64,000 bases of DNA from Neelides folsomi (GCA_034687125.1 JAQGBZ010000014.1:186001-250000); one strand, 5' to 3'; positions 36,502-51,679 are shown, numbered from the stretch's first letter. Numbers and translations: made by a program. Notes: generated from the letters alone by a model not told the origin.

Positions 36502-39500
36502 TCAAGTGACATGACAATCACTTGGCCCTCCAGACGCATCCCTCACTTGCTGTTTTGCCTTCCGACTGGATCTCCTGATGAGACTTCGACTCCGAGGTTT
36601 GGACCGCAAGGCCGCGTCCTCCGTCAGGAATTGAGGACTCGCTGTAATATAATTACACCTTATTATTCCCCATTGAACTTATCCATTTCATAAAACGAGA
36701 ACTGGAGAACTCCCGTGAGTGGGAAGACGGACGAAGCTTTTAAAAAATATTTCAGACAAAGCGTCTCGAGACGGAGAAAAGTGCAAGATGCATCGAGACA
36801 CTTATTACGGTCGCATCCGGTGAAGACAGGAAGTTGAATTAAACCAAGTTACCTGCGGGAGGTGAGGCGGATCCAGGCGTGAGGGCTTTCTTCTTCGAAC
36901 CAGCATAGGCGCTCGACCGCCGTCGGAGCCCGCTATCATCCTTAATTGCGATCTTTGACAGAGTCCTACATAATACATATAATAAAGCCGTGGGTTTAGG
37001 TCTATGACTCCATTAGTCGCAGACTTTCATTTTTTGTAAGTTGAAAGAGATAAAAGAAGTTTTACAGAAAGGCCCGGAAAAGCTCGTCAACACCAGTGTT
37101 CTCTTTAGCTGAGCATTCTAATACCCGACCCCTGAAATTTTTTAATTCAACTTTAATTATATTCTATATCAGAAAGCCAGGAGAGATTGGGTTTTATTCA
37201 AGAGGTGTTCTGGCTTATATGTATAATCAAGCTAATAATTAAGTTGTGTTGGTAGTATACTAGTAGTTAGGTAGGTAATCAACGTACAACCAAGTAAACT
37301 TCCTCTTGGATGTTTTATCCTCACTAGGATGTACTGTGCGTAATGAGCAAGGAAGAAACTTTCACCAACTTTTCTTTTCTAAAATTCCGGTGGAGTTGTT
37401 AATAAATATGTTTTACACTTTTATATAAAATTCTGGGAAACTTGGAGTCTCCGCCGATCCAATTATTTTTCCTTTCAAACTGAACCCTTGAGTATAATTG
37501 TGAAATCGGAGCTCTTTTGACTCCTTTGCTCCTCTTTATAAGGTGAAGATTCTCAACATTTTACACGGTGGTCTGAACCTCTTACAAATTAATCTCACTG
37601 ATGTTTGCGGCTCACTCAAGGATGTTTTAGTTCTAGTTTGTGGTAGAGATACTATAACTTTCATTATCTATATATGAATAAGTTTCCTGGAATTATCATT
37701 AATATACTTATCTTTAGTATTAAACAATTACTCACAATGTTTCAATTAAATCAAATAGATTCACGAAGTTATACTTTAACCAATTACATACGAATGTTAA
37801 ACGGGTATTGGTAGTACATAGGCGTTATATTGTAAATGTTTGTTGGTGTGTGTAATATATATTGTTTGGGGGTATTAAGTTTTGTGAAATATTGGAACTT
37901 CATCTACAAATATTTACGTGCGGTATTTATTAATTAGGAATTTGAAAAGTTCATTTTCATTAACTTTGTGACATTTTCAATTGAAAATATGTAAATATTA
38001 TATTGCTGTATGGTATATGTATGTATGGAGTGTATTCGTATTTGCAATTTGGAGACTGTGAAGAGACCACAATGGTTTCCCTGCGACGCCCACACTTTCA
38101 TTCGGCGTCTCGAAAGGTGATTCTATTTGTAAATAAGTGAGTGTGCGGGGAAATGGTCGGGGAATAAAAGATATAAAAGGTAACCTCATTTTGGGCATTT
38201 GGGAAAAGATCCAGTCGGTCACATCTTCGAGTTCCACTTCTCTTGACAGCCCGTCCGTTTTGTTCCCAGCCACCACAATGGGAATTTCCTCATAATCCGC
38301 ACGTTGTTCGCGAATCTCCTCAAACGCCCGTTTCACGACCTCAAACGACTCTAAATCCCCCACTGAGTAGATGAGGAGAAAAGCATGAGCTGTGGCTATC
38401 GACAGCCGTCTGTCAAAAAAAGAAATATGATAAAAATATTATTTTTCAACATCCAATTACAATTTATTATTCTTTATTCTTTATAATTGTTCATTGGCCG
38501 TTGGGACAATGTCAATTGCGATTTTACATAAATTTTTAAATCAGTAACAAGTAGAGTATTTGCAGATAGTTAATTGTAATAAACATGAAATTGACCTAAA
38601 TTTAACTGCTTAAAATAAATGCCCATATCCGAAATCGTCTTACTTATCTTACATCATAACCGATATTACTATTCGGATGTAATCTTTTTATATTATGTAT
38701 ATCTACTATAGACATAAGAAAACGGATTATGATAAGAGACAATAAAAATGGAATAAAACATAAAAAAGAGGATTATAAAAATGCATTTTATGGCATTGAA
38801 GCACTAAAGCATAAGGTTTTAATGTTGGTAGTATGTTGAAATTGTTCAATCGTACAATCATTGTTAATGTGTTTTCGAAAGTAAACCTTAACAGTAAAGT
38901 ATTGAGTGCCCCTGAAGAACATGAGGTTGTAACAAGGTGGTAATATAGTATAATGTTCTGGAACTGTTGAGGCTTCGGGGAAGACATAATGTTCCTATTT
39001 AATGACCTCCAGTAGTAAAAACTAGAAACCCCCGAAAAGTCTAAACTAACGATGTATAAGTATAAATTAGCAAAATTGTTCCATACTAACCCTGACGGCA
39101 AGTATTTAGTACCATAACATGTATGTACGGTATAACTATACTATGTATGGTATACGGTACTCTTTTCATTGTCAGTAGAATTTTAGTATTATATCAACAG
39201 ACTATAAATTATAATACTTATAATTCATCATCAGTTTCATCTGTATAATTTACATACCTACGCTCACTTGTGTATTGTAAACATAATAATAATAACACTA
39301 TTGAACGCTCATAATTCATTTAGGTATAGCATATGTAGGATACACATAGCTATTCATATTTATTATGAATACGTGTTTGCACTACTTGTATATTTATATA
39401 ATTGTTATGAAAAGATGTAAAAGGAAGTCTCGAAGGAGTATAAAAAACATGCTAACGAGAAAGGTAACTGAAAGGGTTAAAAATGCATCATGCAAGTTCT

Positions 39501-39999
39501 CAATTTTCATTTATTCACATATTAAAAATTAGTTATTTATTGAAATCTTAATGAAACTGCTCTCGAGCTGAAAATATATTATTTACGCTTAATCTTTCAA
39601 ACTTTGTATTGATATACACTAGTAAGCAATACCATATACCCAATTTCTTCGCACTATACGGACAAGGACTAAATGTATCCTAAGTAGAGATCTTTTATCA
39701 TGTATCATGATTGGTATTGAATGACAGACATACATGGTATTTATTTATTGTATTATAAATAATAAAAATATTATTTATATTCTGCACCTCATCGCCGGGA
39801 ACTGTAGATCTCCTGCCGTGTCCAAAATGTCAACTTTGAGGACAATGGATCCGAAATCAAATTCCTGATTGTAAAGCTCCTCCACCGTCGCCTTGTATTT
39901 TTCGAGAAAGGTGCTGAACAGGAAACGTTTGATGATGGCGCTTTTTCCAACCATGGCTCCACCAAGAGCGACGAGACGAATCCTCTCGTGATCCCCCAT
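36502..39999 (-). CDS. Ras-like small GTPase with basic, CAAX-ending tail
   Basis: Five coding exons (39999-39788, 38409-38185, 37131-37066, 36965-36853, 36641-36502) give 251 residues. G-motifs: P-loop GGAMVGKS (13-20), switch-I Thr38, DTAGD (60-64), GNKTD, and ECSAK. At the Ras Gly12/Gly13 positions it has Ala/Met, and at Gln61 it has Asp64. The tail is Arg/Ser-rich (KPRSRSLIRRSSRKAKQQ) and ends CHVT, a plausible prenylation box. It resembles the Di-Ras/Rhes-like branch and an arthropod Ras-like family related to Drosophila CG8519 (from memory). Introns of 1.05 and 1.4 kb interrupt it. A pyrimidine-rich acceptor just upstream (near 40011) implies a further 5' exon, probably UTR. Confidence 0.88.
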
Positions 40000-42900
40000 C
40001 TCCGACGGCTTAATAAGAAAAAAATCGAATTAAGATTAACTGTTCAGTATTCCAAAACTTTGGCTTCCCTCCTTTATTTTTTCCTTCGCCCTTACTATTC
40101 TTCCTTTCAAATCTCCGGAATGATTTTTTAAGATTTGCAAAGAAATGATAAGTGTGGATTGAACATTCAACCTGTCTATTCTTCCCCTTCCCAGTCAACT
40201 TAATTTCTCCTTTGGAAAGGATAGAAGGGGGCGGCGGCGGGTGGGAAAATTGACAGGCGGGGATTGGGAGAAAATGGAGAATTGGACCATAATGTGCTTG
40301 GTTAGAAGTTGAAAGGAAATCCGTAATTCAAACTTGGTTCTGCTCTGAAGGGTTATAACTCGGAAGAGGTATGTTCTTCCCCTATAAGAAGTGGAAGTGG
40401 GTTCTCGGAAGAACGGCAGTCCCGCAGCCTTCCTAATAAAATTCTCTTACCACGCTCTTTACCTTCCTTCCCAAATTGAGAAGGAAGATGGAAAGAACAA
40501 AGGCCCATTCCCCAAAGCCTCTTAAAGTAGAGAGAGCCTTTCCATAAGACTCAAAGTCAGTCAGTAATACGACGCTCAGTAAGACGACGGTTGAGGCTAA
40601 ATAGGCCCTCTTTAAAATTTCCTAAACTTTTCTGTCTCTCCGAGATGAAGGGAAGGACTATGTCAATCTCTGAGGATGATTTAGAAGGATTCCACTCCAA
40701 AACCTACTCGATCACAATGAGGGCTTTTGATCCCCAAACTCAAACGTTTAACAATCATTGAAAAACTAACCACCAACTTAAACGAGGCCTATCATAACTT
40801 AAATTCAGTTAAATTGATCTCATTATAATAACTTAATAATGTGAGCATTTACTAAAGATTTTAACTTTCGTTTTATACCGAAAAAATGTAAATAGGTAAT
40901 ACATGTATGATTATTATAGAAAGTTAAAATTACTTAAAGTTAGACATGTAAGATCAGAATATTTAGTATTGGTAAAAAGTTGAGTAAATGAATAGCTACA
41001 AATACAGATCTGTACATAGTTTAGATCAGGTTATTAGATTGTATTTCTAAGAAGGGATCAATTTTCTTTTAACGTGAATGATGTGAATTGTGGCAAAGTG
41101 GTCTGGAACTTGTGAACGCGATTTATCATTAAATCATTACTTTTCCCATCATTTCCATCATAATGGAAGGGGATTGGGAAAGGGAAAAAATGGAATATCC
41201 AGTTACAGTTACTGACAAACTTATTCAATAACCCTTTTTCAAATCTCATTTTTTTCTCATTCCACACAATGTATTAGTTTCCGATCCAAGTGAGTCTCAA
41301 GAGATGGTTAACTCCCCTTTCTATTCTATAGCTTCTTTCTTCATTAGCGGAACTTTCATTTACTAAATGCTTTTGTTCAAAACCCATACCTTGAGCTGAG
41401 CTTATGTAACAACTATTATAACTAACTATAGTATGTACCTATTGTACTCATTGAGTTCCTTTAGCCTCTTCCCATGTAGGGAGGAAAAAAACACTTCTGC
41501 TTATATTTGACATCTCAAATTGGTTTTTCGAGTTGGAAAGTTTTCTCTCTCATTTTGATCCTTTTTTTAATTTTGTGATTGCTTTTTGCCCTTTAGTATT
41601 CCAAGTGAAAGAGAAGAAATGGAAAGCATGTACTTTATTGCTCACAATGAGAAAGAGAGATTCAATTTCTAGGATTTTTCATATACCTATTTATGTATGT
41701 ATTAACATGAACTTATTTCAACAATAAAACATATTTGAAAATGAACTCTAAATTATTATTTTAAACAAATATGAGTAATATGAGATTGAAAATATTTACA
41801 AAATAAGTACCTAATTAAGTACCTAAGTACCTGAGTGCCTAAAGTATATTAAAAATCATTTCTACATATTCCCTCAAGCCATAGTTTTCAAATTAACCTT
41901 ATCCGACGTTAGACATTATCAGTGCAATACAATTTTTGGAATATGAGCTGAGTGAGTAATAATAAAGTCTAAAAGCAATAAATACCTTTCTTTTAGTATT
42001 TTGTAACAGTAATGTTTTGGGAAATATTGATAAAAGAATCAATTTCGCATAAGTATTATATTTTTATCACCAATTTGCAAAAAAGATGTGTATTTAAAGT
42101 TAATATATTTCTAGTATTAGCACATCTATTCCACGAGTGTCTTTCTCTATTTCAATCTGTAATCTGTTTGTACCTTCTTCCTACATATATCTTACTACTT
42201 CTATGCATATAAGTGCTTACATATTATTTTGTATACGATTATACGATACTATTGTAATTTCAAAGCTAATAAATACCATGTGTTTAAAGTGCGTATCATC
42301 TTCATTGCCATTCATTTGTTTTTATATTGAGCTGGCCAATGAGCATTGCGGGATTTGACATGAGTTAAGATAAGAGGAAGGATCGATGTTGGTCGGAAGT
42401 GTCAAAGTTTAATGAAGGAATTGAACATCACTGGCAGAGGATTTCACGTTTTCACTTAATCAATAGCCATTACACTTCCTCGGACGCCCTTTGAACACAT
42501 GTACCGGAGCATTAAGACTCGAGGGGCCGGATGAAACTATTAAATTCCCTCCGAGTAGATCAATTCCTTCTCCGGATTCCAACAAATCTCCCCAAATCTT
42601 CCACCCATCTCATTCAATCCACCATCATTGAAGTGGATGTAAAAATATACAAATCATTTATTTGTTTCCACCACCAACTCACAGTTTGTCTCATAGTGTG
42701 AGTGTGAAGGATGGATAAATCTGTTTTCATGTTCTTAATTTTTATTTGGAATAAAATCGTGGGGAGTTTGGTGAGAGCCGTGAGCCCATTAATCTTCCCA
42801 TCACCATTTCTTTTGAAGTCACGCAACATTAAACTATTTGTTCTTCTCTTCTTCAGAAATTAGGATTCTGGAGAAATAAACTCCTAAATGTGCCAAGACA

Positions 42901-44080
42901 TGCAATATATTTTACTCAATTTCTTGATGAAGGCAAAATTATCGAATCATCATTTTTTTCGCAAATTCACTCCATGTCTTGGGTTTCTGGAGTAAAAACT
43001 TTTCCCACTTTCCAAATGTTCCACTTCCATCATTTCTTCCTACTTATTTATTAGCCCGTCACAAGCTTCGGGAAGAATTAAAAATTAATTTACTTTTTTA
43101 CGTCAGAGACGTTTGCATTTAATTCCAACGGTCATTAAAATACAAAATATTCCTACTTATCTTTACATATTCTTACCTGCGCATTTCATAATTATTGCGA
43201 TTTAATATACCATACAAGAACTCGCATGGAACATGTAGGTAAATACATATTTTATAATTTATAATACATATAGTAATTTTAAGTAAGGTCTGTACATAAT
43301 GCTGAAATATTTAATATGGGAAATTACTTTTGAATTGAAGATCTTTTTTACATTATAATTGAATTCAAGTTTCATTTCCTTTAAATATAAAAGAATGGAA
43401 AACTCGATATTTCACTTACTCTCTTTCATGTATCATACACGTATCATGTACATTCTAATGGAGTACCTATATTAAATAACATAAAAGGTATATGGAAAGT
43501 TAAGTAAGATTCATGAGCATAAATAAAAATTCCGCATCATGGTTTTTTGAGATTTGGGAGAAATCGTGCTCAGCCTGGAAAGCGAAAGTTGGAATAATGA
43601 ACCCACGATGTTGACTCCGACCCGAATCTCCGAAAAATGACTATAGGAGAAAATACTTACGTCTTCACTCTATTCCAATGCAAATGAGGTGTGGTTCAAT
43701 AGATGGGAAAAATATGATTTGAAACATCAAGTTCTTATCGGGTTAAATTGAGTGAGACAAACGATGGTTTTATCTTGTTCCTTATAAATTCACCATTTTC
43801 CTCAAACCAGAGTATATTTAATATAAGACCTTACATATATCCAAGTCCAAGCACTGTAGTATATGGTACAATAAATATATACAACTTATAGGAGTTTATA
43901 TTTTGTAAGAGGACAATTTTCTAATTGGGCCTTCGTTGACGTGAAATACTGGTCAAAGCCTAATTCAGCGAAGCTGATAAACTCACTTATGGCGCCCCAC
44001 TAATCCTTTTTAAATTAATATTTCCCACTAAAAATCCTATCGCTTTTATTTTTGACATTTGTTAGAAATCAGCTTCGGAC

Positions 44081-44123
44081 GACAACAACAACAATGACGA
44101 CGGCGATGACGACGACGAATTGT
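44081..44123. repeat. Imperfect (GAC/AAC)n trinucleotide repeat
   Basis: Tandem GAC and AAC units, interrupted by GAT and GGC. Confidence 0.7.
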
Positions 44124-45863
44124 TATTATGATTAAAATCGAATATTTTTAACGAGCTTTACTCCCTATATAACACTTACGAACATACAGATATAATTGTA
44201 AATTTAAGGTTAATTCATGTATTAAAGCATAAGAATGACGCAATGAACTTTTAAGAAACCGATTATATTTATAATAATACGTAATAGATTTTCCTATTTT
44301 ATAAAACTCATTTACAATTAATGGTTAAATCTCAAATATACTTCCATTTCTATTCTACTAGTTTTCTGTACTTTTTTGTGCTTTGAACATTAATTAGGGA
44401 GTTAAGCTGTGAGAGTACTCGAATTTGACCACAAGGAAAATAAATAGTCATTTGTTTGACTTTAATCTCGTGAAGAATGGCTCTTCAATTAATGCTATTA
44501 CGTTTTTAGCTGATCGAAGATCCCTGCCGAGAAACCTCTTGGAACTAATTGATTCCCAGATAGAAGAAAACTATTTTTCAACTCAAACAGCGATTCGCTT
44601 AAATTGTTGTTTAACTTGTTTATTATTGGACGTCTCATAAAAGTTTAGATATTTATATAACAATTAATATTTATGTTACAAATATTTAGTTCTCAATGTT
44701 TTAAACTATTAACACTTAGAATTTGAACATCTTGTAATGTTCATTTTGGCAATGAATATTTTATTACCTAATAGGATTTAGTGAATAAAATATAAACAAA
44801 CGCGGCGTTTTGTACCTTTTCCGAGTGCGTGATGGGGAACAATTGTAATTAATAGAGGATTAGTTTATCTCAAGATCTTTAGTTATAAACCCAAGAAGGA
44901 ATAAACATTATAGGATGGGATATAAGAATACAATTTTATTAGACTTATATTTATATCTTTTGAATACCATACGTGAGAGGTTAATTAATGAAACAATTTA
45001 TATAAAGTATAATTTAAGTGGATCGTGAGCTATTCTCGCGTTATTTGTTATTCAATTAGGGGAGTAGTGGCTCACTTCCTCGGTTTTATTGCATTATGGA
45101 ACTCATTGATAAGGGTTTAATATTAGAGGAATATGAGGAGGTTTAAATATAAGTTAAACATAAGTGATTTCAGAGAGGGAAGAAAAGGCGGGGAATCTAC
45201 TTACAATTAATTTGAAGGAAACTAACCCAAAACCCAAGCCTAGGCAAGCCCAATGATTTAATAGCTTAAGTACTTGTTGTAAAATTAATTAATCGGAAAG
45301 GTCGAATGAACCATTTCAGATTCTCATTTAAGGGGAAACGCAAATTGACGTGGATTTCTTCGTCGAATCAAAACGTCGTTTTATTCATTTCATTTCGGAC
45401 ACATAATGTCAAAGGGTTTTAGCTAACAAGCTTACATCTTAAATAAGAAATGGAGATTAAGTTTTAATAAGACACGAAGTAATTTTACAAAGTTTTACGC
45501 AGAAAACGTTGTCGCAATGCGGAAAGTTTTTGTAAAATTCTCAAGTAAATTTGTGATGAATCGTCAATAAAAAGAACTAAGACTTTTGTGTTTAAATTTT
45601 TATTTCTAAATTTTACAGTTATATGAGAATTTACTTTAAATTTTGAAGAACCACTTATATAAATATTAAAAGGATGAGAAAGTTAAATGAAATTTTCATT
45701 ATTAAACAAGTGGTTAACCACTGCTGACTTTAAGGGTCGTTAGAAATTATGGATTAAATACACGTTAAATCTCGCTAAAGTTTAAAACAACGATTCGCTT
45801 ACAAAATCAAAATATGGTAAAATTCCGAGTTTTCTGAATATTAAAACTAACACTCCTCTTCGA

Positions 45864-46077
45864 AAAGTAGGGAGATTTGTAATTAAAAATAAGTTTAAGA
45901 TCAAGAAAAGATGCAAAAATCAGGAAAAAAATAATACGAGTAAATAATTCTTTTAAATTTTAGCGAAATATCAATTTAAGTATGAAAATATCCGAAAACG
46001 ATCAAAAACTGTTTGGTTTTGGCTCTTTAAAGCCTTCGCATTTTTCAAAAAAAGTAGGGAGATTTGAAATTAAAAAT
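45864..46077 (+). repeat. Pair of 27-bp direct repeats
   Basis: AAAGTAGGGAGATTTG plus 11 further bases occurs at 45864-45890 and again at 46051-46077 with one mismatch. Flanks are not similar. Confidence 0.7.
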
Positions 46078-49000
46078 CACATTTTGGTCAATAAAACTCG
46101 TAGAATTTGGATGGAATTCATGACAGTTCACAGTTATATTTATGAATTAAATAGTATTAATGAAACAAATTATTTTAATTCCCGCACTTTTGAAGGAAAT
46201 CTTTAAATTCCGAACGATAAATATTTTTAAATGTAAGAAGTAAAATTCTTATAAAAATTCTTAAAAATAATATTTTTTGATAAAATGAGAGATCGACATT
46301 ATCTCTAACTTTCAAAATATTTAACAAACCTGGGCAAGAATTGATTTTTTTGGTGTTTAATAGAAGGAGGTTTATTTGAAATTTTATTTGTTTTCCCAGT
46401 TTTCTGGTAGACCTCAAAACGGGGGAAATTTATTTACTTTGGGATGGTTCGTAACTTTAGGATAAAAAATATGAGGGTCGAAAAGCAATAAGGAGCTTGA
46501 TAGACCTATTAATGTTTCATTAAATGAAATAAACAATTGTAATTTAATGCCTTTCCAAGTTTCAACGATTCCATCAAGTTGTTGTTCCGCCCCAAGGAAT
46601 TTCCTCTGTTTCTCTTCAATTTCCCTACCCGGGTTCTTTATTTCTTGGCTTTAAGATGAGGTTAAAAGATAAGAATTGCAATTTCATGCTTTTTCCTAAC
46701 CATCCCTTCCACTTTTCACCCAATTCACAATTGAGCTATGTGCAGAATATATATATGATATTACGGTGATCAATTCCCTCGTTTCCAATTCCATTTTATT
46801 AAACTGAACTTAAAAGTTGAGAAAGTTTCCTGAGCTTCTCAACCTACAAAGTGCTCGTTCAGGTCGGAGAAGCTTCCAGAGTGGTTTGACCATAAGAGTT
46901 GATTTAAGGGCTTCGGGCTATATATGCAAAGCCTTTGGAAAAACTTCAACCGTTTTCCTTAATTATTAATTAGACAATGTTCGATTTATACTGAAGTGAC
47001 TCAAAAAGCCTTTCCCCGAACATTTCCCCTTTTAGTCAGAATAGCAAATGGGAGTAGGAAAAAGACAAATTTCACAGCAGTTGGTAAATGGATTTCAGCG
47101 GGGAATATTTCAATATTGATTTCCTCCCGTATTTACTAAAAGTTCAAAGAAAAGAGATTTAAAGTTGAGTCGACCAAAAGATGTTGAATGTATTCTTTTT
47201 ACGACTGAGTTCACATTCGGATAAAATATCTAAAATATATATACGCCGCCTTCCACTTCATCACTCACAAAGACCCGTATCTCAATAATAAATATTTTTC
47301 CACTTCTCTATATTATGTATGTATGGATCAGAATAAATCAAGTTTTTCCGATTTTCTGCCTTTGAACAGGTATCCAAACGTGTTGTTCAATTCAAATTCA
47401 GGTATTACCATAATTCGTACCATGCTTTGGCAAAGAAGCAAAAAGAATTTTATTTATATAGCCTTTCTATAGTCGAATAGTTAATATTTACATATATTTA
47501 AGTATCTATTTTAATATAAATATATTCTTATTTATTTACTATATTTTTCTCCTTAACTTTACCCTTAAAGTATCTCCATATAGATGAAATTACTTAAAAA
47601 TTATATATTTGTTTCATTTTGTAAGAGAAAATAAATGCCAAAAGCCGACAGCTCTCGAAATTCATATACCAAATACGTTACAGAGGTAAATATGGGAATT
47701 GGGAATTGAGTGATTTACAATGTTTTTATCGATTACAAAATGTTGAACACGGGTGTCTAACAATATGTAAGTTGTCTACATTTGCATTGGTATAAATATT
47801 CATTAATGTTTGCCCCGACTGGCCTCACTAACAATGCACATATTTGAAGATTGAATAGCTTTGAGTGGTTTAAGGAAGACTCCCAAAGGAATTACATTTC
47901 ACACCGCTATCTCATTTATCAAATTCCTAACTTTCTTCAACCTTTTTCCATATTCCGTTTTCTTAAACTCTCTCCGCTTCTTCAAATCAATTCTACAACT
48001 TTTTTGAAAGGCATTAAAGTCTTAAACGATTCATTTCCATCTCATATAAGTATGGTATTGATAATGTTGGAATTTTGAAACAAAATGTTCGCGAGGATTT
48101 TTACTTTCATTAAAAAGGATAGCTTAAACGTTGAATACCATCAATAATGTCAATTGTATTTTAGATCATATTAAATTTACTATATATTCATTCACGAATT
48201 TACCTAAATATGATACCTTGTAATGGAGAATTGAAATTTAGTTAATTTTTGGCTTTGATCAATAATTGCATTTTTTACGATTAACCAACTTTTAAGCTTT
48301 CTCCACCACTTTGTAATTCCTTCTTTCTTCGCTTTCAAGATTTTTTTAATAATTAAAGTAAGTGGAAAGATTTTGAATATATCATTTATAATCTTTTGTC
48401 AGTTGTCAGAAATGTGCACAGTTGAAGTACTTTCATTAGTTAGAGTTATTTTAGATCCATGCACACGTGTCATTAATTTTACCAAGTCTTTTTTATGTAA
48501 TGCTTAATGCTCATTCAATTCATTCACAACGTGTGTTTTATCCAAAAATTATTCATAATGGCATATGAATAATTTTTGAACAGAACTTATTTGAATATAC
48601 ATTTTATATGCATTACCATTTAAAAAAGCATTAACCTCATAATCACAAGGACATATGCTTTATGATTGGCTACTAAAATTCACACAGCAACCCTATTGTT
48701 AAGGTTCGAGAATAAGGAAACCTCATGCAACCTTTATACTAAAATTGATAATAAAATTGATCGGCATGTGCTTCAATAAGGTCATAGTGTAATGGAAATT
48801 AATCTTTCACTGCTTTCATTGAATTATATTTTAGGTAATATTTTTATGTGAATCTTGTAATAAATATTTTCTCATCATTTCTCCGCCGAAAACTTTCATT
48901 TACAAAGGCGGAAAATGTCAAAATTGAGGAAATTGAAATGTTTATAATACTTCCTGAGAACCACCGTTTCTTTTTGAGAAGGAAGTGAGAATAGATGGGG

Positions 49001-51450
49001 GACGAAGGAAAAGGAGCTGTAGTTAATAGAAGACTCGGAGACATAAATCTAATTACTTGGATAAAAGTCGTATTTAGCAAGGGAGGCCAGGAAGGGTTTG
49101 AGAAGTGTCCCTTGAGACAAAACAGAGAGACCCGATATGTCACAAGACCGTGCCAAGAATGATTAGTCGATTTTCAATATACGACCACCTCACTTTACCC
49201 CCAATGCAAATAGGAGAGATAAGGAAAAGTGAAAGCCTGAGTTGATGCAATGAAAGGCAATTAGGCCTTTACATTTACTCTTATATATTTATCTCTGACA
49301 TTCATACACTTCTTCCCACTTCCTTATACCTGTGTGCTATAAAAGGAAGATTTATGTATATAGGCGTCTTTGAACGGTTTATTTGAAGGATGTGTATTAA
49401 GGAAGAGTTTCTTCTGGTAGTAGAGATAATGACAATAATATATGAATTGATGTAATCCTTGGTGGTGTAAAATGCTTGGAGTAAAAGGCCTTTGGTATTT
49501 TTAAGTGCGTTAGGAAAATTGAATAGAAGGATCAGAGCAATGAGGAAGGAGTGAAAGTGATTTTTCTTACCGACAAGGAGCAAGGAAGACGGGTGTTCTC
49601 CGGAGGAGACTCAGCTTAGCTCTACGCTCCCAAACGACCCTTACAATGTTTATCATGGGGAGGATTTGCTCAGGTGAAAATCAGACATGCGTGGGCACAT
49701 TGCATAGCCCACATAATGAAATGGAAAATGGTGTCGTGGACATATAAGTTCCCTTTATCTTTGAAATTTGATCTGCCCCTGATTTTCCAATCCCAAATGA
49801 TTTGAACGATGAGTGGAGAGTGAAGAGGCTGACTGTTCATTACAAATAATATCCCGGGCGGTGAGCTGAGCCTTTCATTCCCCCCTGCCCGCCCTCCCCA
49901 AAATCCATGGGGTTTTAATGAAAATCAAGGGCCTGGTTGATTGAAGTAATTACGGTTATTAAATATTGTATGTAGGGGGGATGGTAAATGGAAATAATAT
50001 ATTTTACTAAGCATAAATATGTTGATTAAATACAAATCCCCCTTTGGAGCTCATTGGGTCTTCAACGAGGTGAATAAATTCATTAAAAGGAATTCCTACT
50101 TCACTAGCTTCAAATTCATTAAACGAGGCTCGGGGTCTCGGGAAATAATATGAATGTTTGGTGGAAGAAAATCCCTTCGCATGACATCCTTTTCAAAGGC
50201 ACTTCAACCACGAGGTTTTCTCTCTCTCTTTTTGGAATGGGCTGAAGATTAAAATTGCGATGTCTATTGATATGTTAATTCAATTTTGAACGTTTGCTTA
50301 ATCTTCAATTCAATTCCAGGAGGATTCTTCGGAGAAAAGTGCTAATATTTATTCTTCCACACGAATTGGGGAAATATTGAAGAAAGTGTTTTTTTCAATC
50401 GTTAATGTATACATTCCACCAGCAAATAGTTGGAATTGTGCAAATAATAAAATCGTTATAAATATTCAAAAACCTCAAGGCATTGAATTTCGTTTGAATG
50501 TTAGAGTCAATCAAATTGCAATACATATAATCATATGGCAAATACAAAGGTATGTTAGGTCTAGATTTCATATAGTAATTCAATGTTTTCACTTGATGCT
50601 ACATATTTGTTGACTCGTCTATATAGCTTGATTATTTTATTTATTTATTTTATAGTACACATATCAAATTATTTAGAACTTTTTGTTTATTGCATTGAAA
50701 GCTTTTTAGAGTCGTATTTTGTTACATTATTAGCAAATTTTTCAAACAAGATGTCACATTTTTAGTATCAACTACATAATACCTAAATGTAAAAGATCAA
50801 TTTAAAAACATAACTATATTTTATCATTATCTTTAAGTCAAGTTATGAATTTTTATAAAAAATGTTTACTTATATTAGAATCTGTGTATGCTGTTCTCCT
50901 GTTTTGCGGTTCCAAGAATTCTTGTTAAGACTCAATCCAAATTGAAACTCCAAATTCGCTGTTTGTGCATTTCTGTCTACCTTAATTGATAATGTTCTAA
51001 CTCCATACAAGTAGTATATTATGGTTTATGCTATATGGTGATTATATTACAGTAAATAGGGTATACAGTTATATTGTGTGTGTAACCTAACCATAAAATA
51101 CCCTTATTATAAAAAACATGTACAAAGATTGAATAAAATACGAGAAAGCACTCAAAGTTATATTGTATAGTATATCGTAAATAAATTTTAATTATAGTTA
51201 GGTATATTCTACTGTGTGTACCTACATGGTATGGTATATACATGGTTTATATTTAGAAAAAAAATCTATAATTTCAATTTCTATATAAAAATTAAAATAT
51301 AAAAAAATGCACTAGTTCCTACTTTCCCAGTAATGTATCTGACTGATTGACTATAATTTCAATTCAACATTAGTTTGATATTTTTTATTAATAATTCCTT
51401 GTTTTCAACATTTTTTTTTAATTCAACGAGGTTTTTAGTTTGTACTTACT

Positions 51451-51679
51451 CCCGAAACCAACCTAGCCGTGCACTTTAGCGTCATATCAAGATTTGAATG
51501 TCTCATATTGCCTCAAGCAATATGAACGTATGTTATTTACATGACATCGAAATTATCTTTTATTCCGTTCAGAAAAAAATTTAGAGAAAATGTTCAAAAC
51601 GGTATAAAGGGTATTTTGAGAAATTCAAATATTGATATGACGCTAAAGTCCCGAAGTGCATGGCTAGGTAGGTTTTGGG
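51451..51679. mobile_element. Short foldback (MITE-like) element
   Basis: Two inverted arms of about 50-57 bp (51451-51500 and 51623-51679) match closely apart from a small indel. They share CTAGCC.TGCACTT, CTTTAGCGTCATATCAA and TTTGAAT. The 120-bp centre has no coding capacity and contains a small palindrome (CATATTG...CAATATG). Size and structure fit a non-autonomous DNA transposon. I could not define a target-site duplication. Confidence 0.5.
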
